NCBI GenBank assembly: GCA_030592245.1
Contig: JAUVJV010000142.1
Span: forward strand, 1-6,321
DNA: 6,321 nt
Reading direction: 5' to 3'
Origin: Candidatus Eiseniibacteriota bacterium
GTDB lineage: Bacteria; Arandabacterota; Arandabacteria; Arandabacterales; Arandabacteraceae
Position 1 is the stretch's first letter; each line of letters starts with the position of its first letter. Under the pieces are notes generated by a model. The model made no database searches, had not been told where the DNA came from, and saw only the letters and a program-made list of their open reading frames with translations. The translations under genes were made by a program, and so were the position numbers. This document shows positions 1-5,259 of the stretch, one piece after another.

Positions 1-1
1 C

Positions 2-448
2 TATCTCAAGGAAGAGATCTATACGGGTCCGTATGTGAGCAGCGCGCCGGACGTTTTGTGCTTCGAGCGGCCGGGCTACCTGCTGTTCTCGCTGCCCAAT
101 ACCCCTGACCTGCGGCTCTTAGACGGCGGACCCCAGCCTGACAAGGGTTTCTCCGGCTTTCACCGCAGACGCGGTACGCTCGCTCTTATGGGCAAGCATG
201 TGAGACCGGGTGCCGAGGGGGACGCCAGGATCGTGGATATTGCCGCAATGATTTTCAGCTACCTCGGTGTCCCGGCGCCTGGAGAGCTCGATGGAAAGGT
301 CCCCGCCGCGCTGTTCAAGGATGAATCCGCCGGGGCGATGCGGTTGGTCAAATCCGACGAGCCCGGTTACAAGAGACCGACGGTTCTCGCTAACCAGGAC
401 TCAGAGAAGATGGAGAAGCAGCTCAGGGCTGTTGGCTACATCCAGTGA
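2..448 (+). CDS. Alkaline phosphatase superfamily / type I phosphodiesterase-like protein, C-terminal part (5' truncated)
   Basis: The reading frame is open from base 2 and ends at TGA 446-448, giving 148 codons of a longer gene that begins outside the window. The segment GFHRRRGTLALMGKHVRPG, followed by DARIVDIAAMIFSYLGVPAPGELDGKV, is the typical C-terminal signature of AlkP-superfamily phosphohydrolases and phosphomutases. In that family a G-x-H histidine (codon 161-163 here) is a metal ligand, and the D-I-A-x-x-x-x-x-Y-L-G-V-P stretch closes the core. The tail ending in KQLRAVGYIQ resembles the 'RL+ALGY' tail common in these enzymes. The substrate cannot be told: the nucleophile Thr/Ser and most metal ligands lie upstream. 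The next gene starts 4 nt after this stop, so the two are probably co-transcribed. I see no functional tie to the downstream queuosine genes. Confidence 0.8.
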   Translation, partial: YLKEEIYTGPYVSSAPDVLCFERPGYLLFSLPNTPDLRLLDGGPQPDKGFSGFHRRRGTLALMGKHVRPGAEGDARIVDIAAMIFSYLGVPAPGELDGKVPAALFKDESAGAMRLVKSDEPGYKRPTVLANQDSEKMEKQLRAVGYIQ

Positions 449-452
449 GGCA

Positions 453-1778
453 ATGCGAACCGAAAAGATAGGTCTGCGCAAATTACTGAGGGATGTCCTG
501 AGCCACGATGGCATGGAAAGTGGCCTGAGGCGGGACATCTCGAGGGCTATTTCCGAGCCTGATCCGCTTATTGCCTGGGAGAGGACCCTGGAGATTCTCC
601 AGAGCCTGAACCGGTCGGGCAAGCTGACCTGGCAGGGAGTCGTCGAGAAGAACGCCGAGAGGTACCTGAGGTTCAGGGACCCCGAGTCGGGAAACGTCTT
701 TTCCCTGATGGAGCCGCCCGCCGTGAAGGCCGAGGTCCTACCGTGCCTGCCGCGCGGATTCGTGCGCAAGGAAGATGCCCACCGCATCGAGTCGCTCTTC
801 ACCTCGGTCGCCACCTGCAGATCCGAAGACGAGCTGGGTGGTGTCTTGAGGAGGATGCTGGCCACGATCCGGGAGATGGTCTCGGCGGATTTCGGAGCCA
901 TCCATTTCATCGAGGATTCAGTACGTGCGGTCATAGAGAAAGTCACCGATGGTTCGCCGGAAGTGCCCGGCAGGTTCGATCCCGTCTTGACGGACAGGTG
1001 GGTTGTGTCCGAGGGCTTCTGCGTGCATGTGCCGAGTCTCGGGCGGGCGGGCGATCTCAGCCGTTACTCGCTTGACGGGGCTTTCTCCTCGGTGGTGGTG
1101 ATGCCCTTGAAGAGCAAGGGTAAGGTCTACGGCCTGTTGGAGGTCTACAGTCGCGCGGAGCGGCACTTCACGACGGATGACCTGGGCTTTCTGGCTCTGC
1201 TGGCGCTCCAGGCGGCCGGTATGATCCGCAACGCCGAGCACCTGGAGAGCCTGATATTCAAGGACCCGCTGACTCATGTTTACAACCGGGGTTATCTTGA
1301 GGACCAGCTCGAGAGGGAAATCGAGCGCTATAAGCGTACAAACGAGCCAGTGGCATTCCTCATGGTCGACGTCGATAACTTCAAGGAAGTCAATACCAGG
1401 TTCGGGCATCCCGTGGGTGATGTGGTGCTCTCTGTCATAGGGAGCCTCCTGGAAGACAAGGTCAGGCAGATAGATATCGTCGCGCGCTACGGGGGCGACG
1501 AGTTCGGCGTGATCCTTCCCGACACCATAGGTGAGCATGCGGTGGTCACGGCCGAGAGGCTGCGCAGCGTCATCGAGGGTTATGATTACGCCACAAGGGT
1601 TCCCGATCTCGGTGACATGAAGATGACCATAAGCCTGGGAGGGGCCATTTGCCCCGATGATGCCGTTACCAAGGAAAACCTGATAGAAAGTGCCGACAGG
1701 GCCCTTGCCGAAGCCGAGCGCGCGGGGAAGAACCGGGCGGTCTTTTTCGGCGTGTCTTCAGCGGGGGAGGGAGCGTAA
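453..1778 (+). CDS. GAF-GGDEF diguanylate cyclase
   Basis: This 441-residue protein probably makes cyclic di-GMP from two GTP. Residues 1-110 are a mostly helical N-terminal region I do not recognise. Residues about 112-262 look like a GAF sensor domain (LFTSVATCRSEDEL at its start, SVVVMPLKSKGKVYGLLEVYS in the core). Residues about 265-432 are a GGDEF domain. It opens with DPLTHVYNR from residue 271, has the metal-binding D306 in MVDVDNFKEVN, and carries the intact GGDEF motif at 347-351. The inhibitory I-site RQID at 338-341 sits five residues before GGDEF, as in product-inhibited cyclases. No signal peptide or membrane segment is visible, so it is likely cytosolic. The frame is open back to 267, but the upstream part overlaps the preceding gene and is arginine- and serine-rich shadow sequence. 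ATG 453, just past that gene's stop, is therefore preferred, although only GAGG 447-450 is a nearby ribosome site. The downstream queD start is 2 nt after the stop. Confidence 0.9.
   Translation: MRTEKIGLRKLLRDVLSHDGMESGLRRDISRAISEPDPLIAWERTLEILQSLNRSGKLTWQGVVEKNAERYLRFRDPESGNVFSLMEPPAVKAEVLPCLPRGFVRKEDAHRIESLFTSVATCRSEDELGGVLRRMLATIREMVSADFGAIHFIEDSVRAVIEKVTDGSPEVPGRFDPVLTDRWVVSEGFCVHVPSLGRAGDLSRYSLDGAFSSVVVMPLKSKGKVYGLLEVYSRAERHFTTDDLGFLALLALQAAGMIRNAEHLESLIFKDPLTHVYNRGYLEDQLEREIERYKRTNEPVAFLMVDVDNFKEVNTRFGHPVGDVVLSVIGSLLEDKVRQIDIVARYGGDEFGVILPDTIGEHAVVTAERLRSVIEGYDYATRVPDLGDMKMTISLGGAICPDDAVTKENLIESADRALAEAERAGKNRAVFFGVSSAGEGA
1763..1773 (+). promoter_or_regulatory. Ribosome binding site deciding the queD GTG start
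   Basis: A strong purine run containing GGAGGGAG (1766-1773) lies inside the last codons of the diguanylate cyclase gene, 7 nt before GTG 1781. It supports the GTG start, since no in-frame ATG fits the conserved N-terminus, and it allows queD translation to be coupled to the upstream gene. Confidence 0.65.
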
Positions 1779-1780
1779 GC

Positions 1781-2155
1781 GTGCCATTCGAGATCTCAAC
1801 GGAGGAGACCTTCGCTGCGGCACACTTGATTTCCGGTTATGAAGGTGATTGCTCCAGGCTTCACGGGCATAACTGGAGGGTGAGGGCCACGGTCAGGGCT
1901 GAAAAGAGCTCGGCATTGGGTCTCACTTTCGACTTCAGAAAGCTCCGGACCCTCTTAAGGGAAGTACTTAGCGCGGTCGATCATACCATGCTCAACGATC
2001 TGGCTCCTTTCAAGGATCTCAATCCGACGGCAGAGACCATAGCGGAGTGGTGCCACGGCGAGCTTTCCCGTCGTATCGACGAGGCCGGCGTCTCAGTCTC
2101 CCGGGTGGAGGTCTGGGAGTCGGACCGCAGCTGTGCCGCCTTTACCAAGGAGTAG
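1781..2155 (+). CDS. queD: 6-carboxy-5,6,7,8-tetrahydropterin synthase (QueD)
   Basis: QueD converts 7,8-dihydroneopterin triphosphate to 6-carboxytetrahydropterin, the first committed step toward preQ0, queuosine and related 7-deazaguanines. The 124-residue length is normal for the family. The zinc ligands are present: H15 in FAAAHL, and H28 and H30 in LHGHNW. The catalytic cysteine is C24 in CSRLHGHN. The D67-H68 pair in VDHTMLND is the usual catalytic dyad, NPTAET (81-86) is the conserved NPTxEx motif, and E113 in VEVWES is the expected pterin-anchoring glutamate. The C-x-x-x-H-G-H arrangement favours QueD over eukaryotic-type pyruvoyl-tetrahydropterin synthase, and the adjacent queC and queE genes confirm it. 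The GTG start is backed by a good ribosome site. The gene lies 2 nt after the diguanylate cyclase stop, with no room for a promoter or a preQ1 riboswitch of its own. Confidence 0.95.
   Translation: MPFEISTEETFAAAHLISGYEGDCSRLHGHNWRVRATVRAEKSSALGLTFDFRKLRTLLREVLSAVDHTMLNDLAPFKDLNPTAETIAEWCHGELSRRIDEAGVSVSRVEVWESDRSCAAFTKE
2147..2152 (+). promoter_or_regulatory. Ribosome binding site deciding the queC TTG start
   Basis: AAGGAG at 2147-2152, spanning the last codons of queD, sits 6 nt before TTG 2159. TTG yields the N-terminus (M)RSVVLLSGGLDS, the normal distance of the PP-loop from the QueC start. No ATG or GTG start is compatible with keeping the loop, so TTG is accepted. Confidence 0.65.
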
Positions 2156-2158
2156 GGC

Positions 2159-2839
2159 TTGCGATCGGTTGTTCTGCTCTCCGGTGGCCTCGACTCGGTC
2201 GTCAACCTCAAGCGGGCTCATGACGAGGGCGAGGTCGTCCTCGCGCTGACATTCGACTACGGCCAGACATCTTTCCCCTCGGAGAAGCGCGCCGCCCGGG
2301 AGTGCGCGACGCGCTACGGCATAAGGCACCAGGTGGTTGCCTTGCCCTGGTTCTCGGAATTGTTACCCCCGGTGATCAGCGGGCGGGACGAGGCCCTCTC
2401 CCACGACCGTGAGTCTCTCAAGCGTCACGATGAGCTCTTGAAGGAAGTGTGGGTGCCCAACCGGAACTGCGTTCTGGTCGCGGTGGGGGCCGCCTATGCA
2501 GAGGCGGCGGGCGCCGGGTACCTGGTGGCAGGTTTCAACCTGGAAGAGGCCGAGGTTTTTCCCGACAATTCTGTGGAGTTCGTGGAGGCCATGAACCGGG
2601 TGCTTGGTATATCGACTCTTTCCGGCGTTAAGGTACTGGCATACACCCGGGGCATGACCAAGTCCGAGACCGTTCGCCTGGCCGGCGAGATCGATGCTCC
2701 TCTTGATCTGGTATACTCCTGCTACAGGCTATCACCACAGCAGGTGATGTGCGGATCCTGCCAATCCTGCCTGAGACTGAAGCAGGCTCTTGAGGCCAAC
2801 GGTATGCTGGAAAGATATGCGGAGAGGTTCCTGGCGTGA
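2159..2839 (+). CDS. queC: 7-cyano-7-deazaguanine (preQ0) synthase QueC
   Basis: QueC uses ATP and ammonia to convert 7-carboxy-7-deazaguanine to the nitrile preQ0. The protein has 226 residues, the usual family size. The ATP pyrophosphatase P-loop SGGLDS is at 8-13, followed by the conserved TFDYGQ. A WVPNRN segment matches the family's 'VP.RN' motif, and GFNLEEAEVFPDNSVEFVEAMN is the substrate-side motif. The zinc site is C188, C198, C201 and C204 in SCYRLSPQQVMCGSCQSC. The substrate motif reads FPDNS where many QueC proteins have YPDCR. I believe other QueC subgroups share this variant, so it is not a sign of loss of function. It starts at TTG 3 nt after queD and overlaps the next gene by 4 nt (GTGA at 2836-2839), which implies translational coupling. 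Confidence 0.95.
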   Translation: MRSVVLLSGGLDSVVNLKRAHDEGEVVLALTFDYGQTSFPSEKRAARECATRYGIRHQVVALPWFSELLPPVISGRDEALSHDRESLKRHDELLKEVWVPNRNCVLVAVGAAYAEAAGAGYLVAGFNLEEAEVFPDNSVEFVEAMNRVLGISTLSGVKVLAYTRGMTKSETVRLAGEIDAPLDLVYSCYRLSPQQVMCGSCQSCLRLKQALEANGMLERYAERFLA

Positions 2840-3417
2840 ACTCCAGGTTTGTTGAAGAGACTGTTTCCTACAATGGGGTGGAATTGCGATCGGGATGGGT
2901 TCTCGAGCGGTTTGGTCTCAAGGGAGACTCGATCGTCGCATTTCACGGGCCCTGCAGCGTGAAGGGGGATGACCTGGTCGACCTGGAGGACCTTGCCGCC
3001 GGCAAGACGGTCGAAGGTGAGAACATGCTTCACTTCATAGCCGAGATCTCCGGCATCGGGCTTCCCGGGATCGCTTTTGCCCAGAGACTCCTGTGCATCA
3101 TAGCAGGCCATGCGGTCGAAGAGGCCTGCGGGCGGACAGTACAGTGGGAGGTTCGGCGCGAAGGCGACGATCTCTACGTGGGTGACGGCAAACTTTCGGT
3201 CTCGATCGCCACGGTGTCACCGGAGACCGGTCAGCCGGAGACCGGACTCATACATCTGGGCCTCAACATAAGCTCTACGGGTGTGCCGGTCAAAGCAGCC
3301 TGCCTCGAGGAGCTCGGTGTGGACTACCGCGAGCTGGCTCCGGTAATCCTGGCCGAGTTTGTCCGTGAGGTTGAGGGCGGTCTACATGCCTCAAGAAAGG
3401 TAAGGCGGGTACCTTAG
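2836..3417 (+). CDS. DUF366 family protein of unknown function, inside the preQ0 operon
   Basis: The 193-residue protein matches my recollection of DUF366 (COG2029), found in archaea and some anaerobic bacteria. Family-like blocks, in order, are SGWVLERFGLKGDSIVAFHGPCSV (about 19-42), a DDLVDLEDL segment, ENMLHFIAEI, GDDLYVGDGKLSVSIATVSP (about 110-128) and LIHLGLNISSTGVPV. No biochemical role is known to me. From memory, the structure of an archaeal member has the class II aminoacyl-tRNA synthetase/biotin ligase fold. The DDLYV..GKLSVSIA block, with K119, does recall the 'NDL...KisG' lysine motif of biotin and lipoate ligases, which is inference. The start is GTG 2836, overlapping the queC stop, with GGAGAGG 8 nt upstream; queE begins 2 nt after the stop. 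Sitting between queC and queE, it probably serves 7-deazaguanine metabolism. No signal peptide or membrane segment is seen. Confidence 0.8.
   Translation: MNSRFVEETVSYNGVELRSGWVLERFGLKGDSIVAFHGPCSVKGDDLVDLEDLAAGKTVEGENMLHFIAEISGIGLPGIAFAQRLLCIIAGHAVEEACGRTVQWEVRREGDDLYVGDGKLSVSIATVSPETGQPETGLIHLGLNISSTGVPVKAACLEELGVDYRELAPVILAEFVREVEGGLHASRKVRRVP
3220..3245 (+). repeat. 15-bp-period tandem repeat inside the DUF366 gene
   Basis: CCGGAGACCGG occurs at 3220-3230 and again at 3235-3245, a period of exactly 15 bp. It encodes PETGQ followed by PETGL, so the duplication is in frame and adds five residues to the loop between the SIATVSP and LIHLGLN blocks. Confidence 0.7.
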
Positions 3418-3419
3418 GA

Positions 3420-4157
3420 ATGGCCGACGCATACCTCAGCGAGATCTTCTCCTCGATCCAGGGTGAGGGGCCGCACGTGGGCCGGAGGGCCTTGTTCATC
3501 CGGTTTGGCGGATGCAACCTCTCCTGCGGCTACTGTGACACGGGCTATGCCAGGGAGCGAACTCCTTCCTTCAAGATCTTCAGCGACTCGAGGAGCTCCG
3601 GTGAACGGGAGGTCCCTAACCCGGTAGCGTGCAGGGAAGTGCCGAGGATGATAAGTGATGGTCCGGACCTTCCGGACATCGTGGTGATGACCGGCGGGGA
3701 GCCCCTCCTGCAGGCGGACGCTCTGGGCGAGATTGCCGGAGAGCTGCGCATGCGGGGTTGCTCGGTCCACCTTGAAACCAACGGTACGCTCTCGGAGAAC
3801 CTCGAAAGCGTGAGGCCGGTGGTGGACTTCGTCAGCATGGACATAAAGCTCCCGTCGATGCTGGGAGGTATTGACCTGAATGACAGGCATGCCGAATTCT
3901 TGAAGGCGATGGAGGGCCTGGAAGGCTACGCCAAGATCGTGGTCTCGGAATCTGTCGGCGACGAGGAGCTGGACAAGGCTGCCCGGCTCCTCGCAAGTGT
4001 CAATCCCGGTCTTCCGGTCTACCTCCAGCCGGTGTTCGTGGGATCTCGGCCGGACATCGGCGCCCGGGATCTCGGCCGCCTTCAGGCACGGCTCGCCAGG
4101 GAACTTCACGATGTCAGGGTCTCGGTTCAGATACACAAGATACTGGGAGTAAGATAG
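3420..4157 (+). CDS. queE: 7-carboxy-7-deazaguanine synthase (QueE), radical SAM enzyme
   Basis: QueE rearranges 6-carboxytetrahydropterin to 7-carboxy-7-deazaguanine using S-adenosylmethionine and a [4Fe-4S] cluster. The N-terminus YLSEIFSSIQGEGPHVGRRALFIRFGGC is diagnostic of the family. The cluster ligands are C32, C36 and C39 in CNLSCGYCDT, the standard radical SAM C-x3-C-x2-C. TGGEP at 91-95 binds the methionine amino group, and ETNGT at 119-123 is the next core motif. VDFVSMDIKLPS and VYLQPV follow as in other QueE proteins. At 245 residues it is a full-length member. ATG 3420 lies 2 nt after the DUF366 stop. The only Shine-Dalgarno-like bases, AGGA 3416-3419, touch the start codon, so expression probably relies on re-initiation by ribosomes finishing the upstream gene. 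Confidence 0.95.
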   Translation: MADAYLSEIFSSIQGEGPHVGRRALFIRFGGCNLSCGYCDTGYARERTPSFKIFSDSRSSGEREVPNPVACREVPRMISDGPDLPDIVVMTGGEPLLQADALGEIAGELRMRGCSVHLETNGTLSENLESVRPVVDFVSMDIKLPSMLGGIDLNDRHAEFLKAMEGLEGYAKIVVSESVGDEELDKAARLLASVNPGLPVYLQPVFVGSRPDIGARDLGRLQARLARELHDVRVSVQIHKILGVR

Positions 4158-4159
4158 CC

Positions 4160-5143
4160 ATGGAGCGCCGGATCGGAATCACCTCGACCATCCCCATAGA
4201 GGTGGTCTATGCGGCAGGCTCATCTGTTGTCGATCTCAACAATGTCTTCGCCGGCAGCGAAGCAAGCCAATCGCTTGTGGAGCGGGCTGAGCGGAGGGGT
4301 TTTCCCGAGTCCAGCTGCTCATGGATCAAGGGAATCTACTCGGCGGCGCACTCGAGCGAGGTGGATGCAGTGATCGCCGTTCTGCAGGGGGACTGCAGCA
4401 ACACCCATGCCCTGATGGAGATCCTGGAGATGGAGGGGATGGAGACCATTCCGTTTCTCTATCCATATGACAGGGACCGGGAGTTCCTCGAACTCCAGAT
4501 GGAGAAGCTGTGCCGGACCTTCGATGTGGATCGCGGGCAAGCCAATGAGACCAAGCGTCGCTTCGATGCCATCCGGGATAAGGTGGAGGAGATCGACCGG
4601 CTGACCTGGCAGGACGCGCGTGTAAGTGGTTTTGAGAATCACTGCTTCCAGATAACTTGCAGCGACATGAAGGGGGATCCTCCGGGCTTCGAGAAGGAGG
4701 TGCGCGCTTTCCTGGCCGAGGCCGGAAAGCGGAAGCCCGCCGAGGCCGACCTCCGGCTGGGTTACCTCGGTATTCCCCCGATCATCAGCGGGATCTACGA
4801 GTTCGTGGAGAGCCAGGGCGCGCGCGTGGTATATAATGAGCTCCAGCGCCAGTTCCGGATGCCCTCAAAGGGCGATGACATAGTTGATCAGTATCTCAAC
4901 TACACCTATCCCTACCACATTCGCTTCAGGCTTGAAGATATCAAGCGGGAGATCGAGCGCAGGGATCTCGATGGTGTCATCCACTACGTGCAGGCCTTCT
5001 GTTTCAGGCAGATCGAGGACATAATCATCAGGCATGAACTCGATCTTCCGGTGCTCACAATCGAGGGAAACCGCCCGGGCAGGATCGACGTGAGGACCAA
5101 GATCAGGATCGAAGCCTTCCTCGACATGCTCCGGGCTAAGTAG
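4160..5143 (+). CDS. 2-hydroxyacyl-CoA dehydratase D-component (HgdB/BcrC-like) family protein, role unknown
   Basis: The 327-residue protein has the layout of the HgdB/BcrC/BadD family of [4Fe-4S] proteins (COG1775). It shows an N-terminal GITSTIPIEVVYAAG block, C53 in SSCSWIKG, C79 in LQGDCSNTH, a central RLGYLGIPPIISGIYEFVESQGARVVYNE segment, and DGVIHYVQAFCFRQIEDIII with C281. The C-terminal LPVLTIEGNRPGRIDVRTKIRIEAFLDML is also typical. C53, C79 and C281 match the three cluster cysteines of the family as I recall their spacing; C162 and C167 are extra. Known relatives are dehydratase or benzoyl-CoA reductase subunits needing an ATP-dependent activator, or stand-alone cluster proteins. 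Neither a partner subunit nor an activator is in the window. It starts 2 nt after queE, so it is the last gene of the preQ0 operon. The context argues against a simple CoA-ester substrate, but the actual reaction cannot be read from the sequence. Confidence 0.85.
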   Translation: MERRIGITSTIPIEVVYAAGSSVVDLNNVFAGSEASQSLVERAERRGFPESSCSWIKGIYSAAHSSEVDAVIAVLQGDCSNTHALMEILEMEGMETIPFLYPYDRDREFLELQMEKLCRTFDVDRGQANETKRRFDAIRDKVEEIDRLTWQDARVSGFENHCFQITCSDMKGDPPGFEKEVRAFLAEAGKRKPAEADLRLGYLGIPPIISGIYEFVESQGARVVYNELQRQFRMPSKGDDIVDQYLNYTYPYHIRFRLEDIKREIERRDLDGVIHYVQAFCFRQIEDIIIRHELDLPVLTIEGNRPGRIDVRTKIRIEAFLDMLRAK

Positions 5144-5162
5144 CGTCCTGAACCAGCCCGGA
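5130..5162 (+). repeat. 8-bp inverted repeat across the stop of the dehydratase-like gene; possible 3' end hairpin
   Basis: TCCGGGCT (5130-5137) and AGCCCGGA (5155-5162) are perfect inverted repeats separated by 17 nt that include the TAG stop. No T-tract follows, so it is not a canonical intrinsic terminator. It may protect the 3' end of the operon transcript or be chance. Confidence 0.35.
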
Positions 5163-5173
5163 AGGCCGGTGCC

Positions 5174-5248
5174 CACACGCATCGGCAATTAGGTATTGTG
5201 TCCCCGCGATTGCGTGTGTTAATTTCGCGGAAACAGGTCAGACACACG
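5174..5248 (+). promoter_or_regulatory. Structured valS 5' leader with mutually exclusive helices (candidate regulatory RNA)
   Basis: Three pairings are visible. Helix A joins 5174-5184 (CACACGCATCG) to 5207-5218 (CGATTGCGTGTG): 11 pairs with one bulged base. It encloses a small CAAT/ATTG hairpin (5186-5189 with 5195-5198). Helix B joins 5213-5219 (CGTGTGT) to 5242-5248 (ACACACG), ending at the first base of the valS Shine-Dalgarno. Helix C joins 5204-5209 (CCGCGA) to 5225-5230 (TCGCGG). A cannot coexist with B or C because they share bases. B and C together would make an H-type pseudoknot. There is no T-box consensus and no clear terminator, so any control would be on translation or of a new type. 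The function is inferred from pairing only. I see no convincing sigma-70 promoter in the 116-nt gap. Confidence 0.35.
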
Positions 5249-5254
5249 GAGAGG
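5248..5254 (+). promoter_or_regulatory. valS ribosome binding site
   Basis: GGAGAGG lies 5 nt before ATG 5260 and fixes that codon as the start. Its first base is also the last base of leader helix B. Confidence 0.7.
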
Positions 5255-5259
5255 CAAGC

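Noticed and set aside
267..452. N-terminal extension of the diguanylate cyclase frame to ATG 267
   Set aside because: It overlaps the phosphodiesterase-like gene in another frame and reads as low-complexity Arg/Ser/Pro sequence. ATG 453 just after the stop fits better.
918..1538. Long minus-strand open frame opposite the diguanylate cyclase
   Set aside because: It mirrors a strongly supported GAF-GGDEF gene, lacks recognisable motifs, and is expected from GC-rich codon bias.
4041..4078. 12-bp direct repeat GGATCTCGGCCG in queE (4041-4052 and 4067-4078)
   Set aside because: The copies are 26 bp apart, not in the same frame, and lie in conserved QueE coding sequence. Codon bias explains it.
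3414..4136. 240-codon minus-strand open frame opposite queE
   Set aside because: It is the complement of a clear radical SAM QueE gene and is rich in His, Arg and Pro with no family motif, so it is a shadow.
4421..4450. GA-rich repetitive run in the dehydratase-like gene
   Set aside because: It encodes a helix of Met, Glu and Leu residues (LMEILEMEGMET) in a conserved region and is ordinary coding sequence.
4832..4837. Perfect TATAAT -10-like hexamer inside the dehydratase-like gene
   Set aside because: No -35-like hexamer lies 16-18 bp upstream. The bases encode VVYNE in a conserved segment, and no gene starts nearby.
5196..5224. Possible sigma-70 promoter TTGTGT / TTAATT with a 17-bp spacer
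   Set aside because: Each hexamer matches the consensus at only three of six positions, so it is too weak to annotate.
5144..5259. T-box riboswitch upstream of valS
   Set aside because: The gap is only 116 nt, with no AGGGTGGNACCGCG-type T-box sequence and no terminator/antiterminator pair followed by a T-run.
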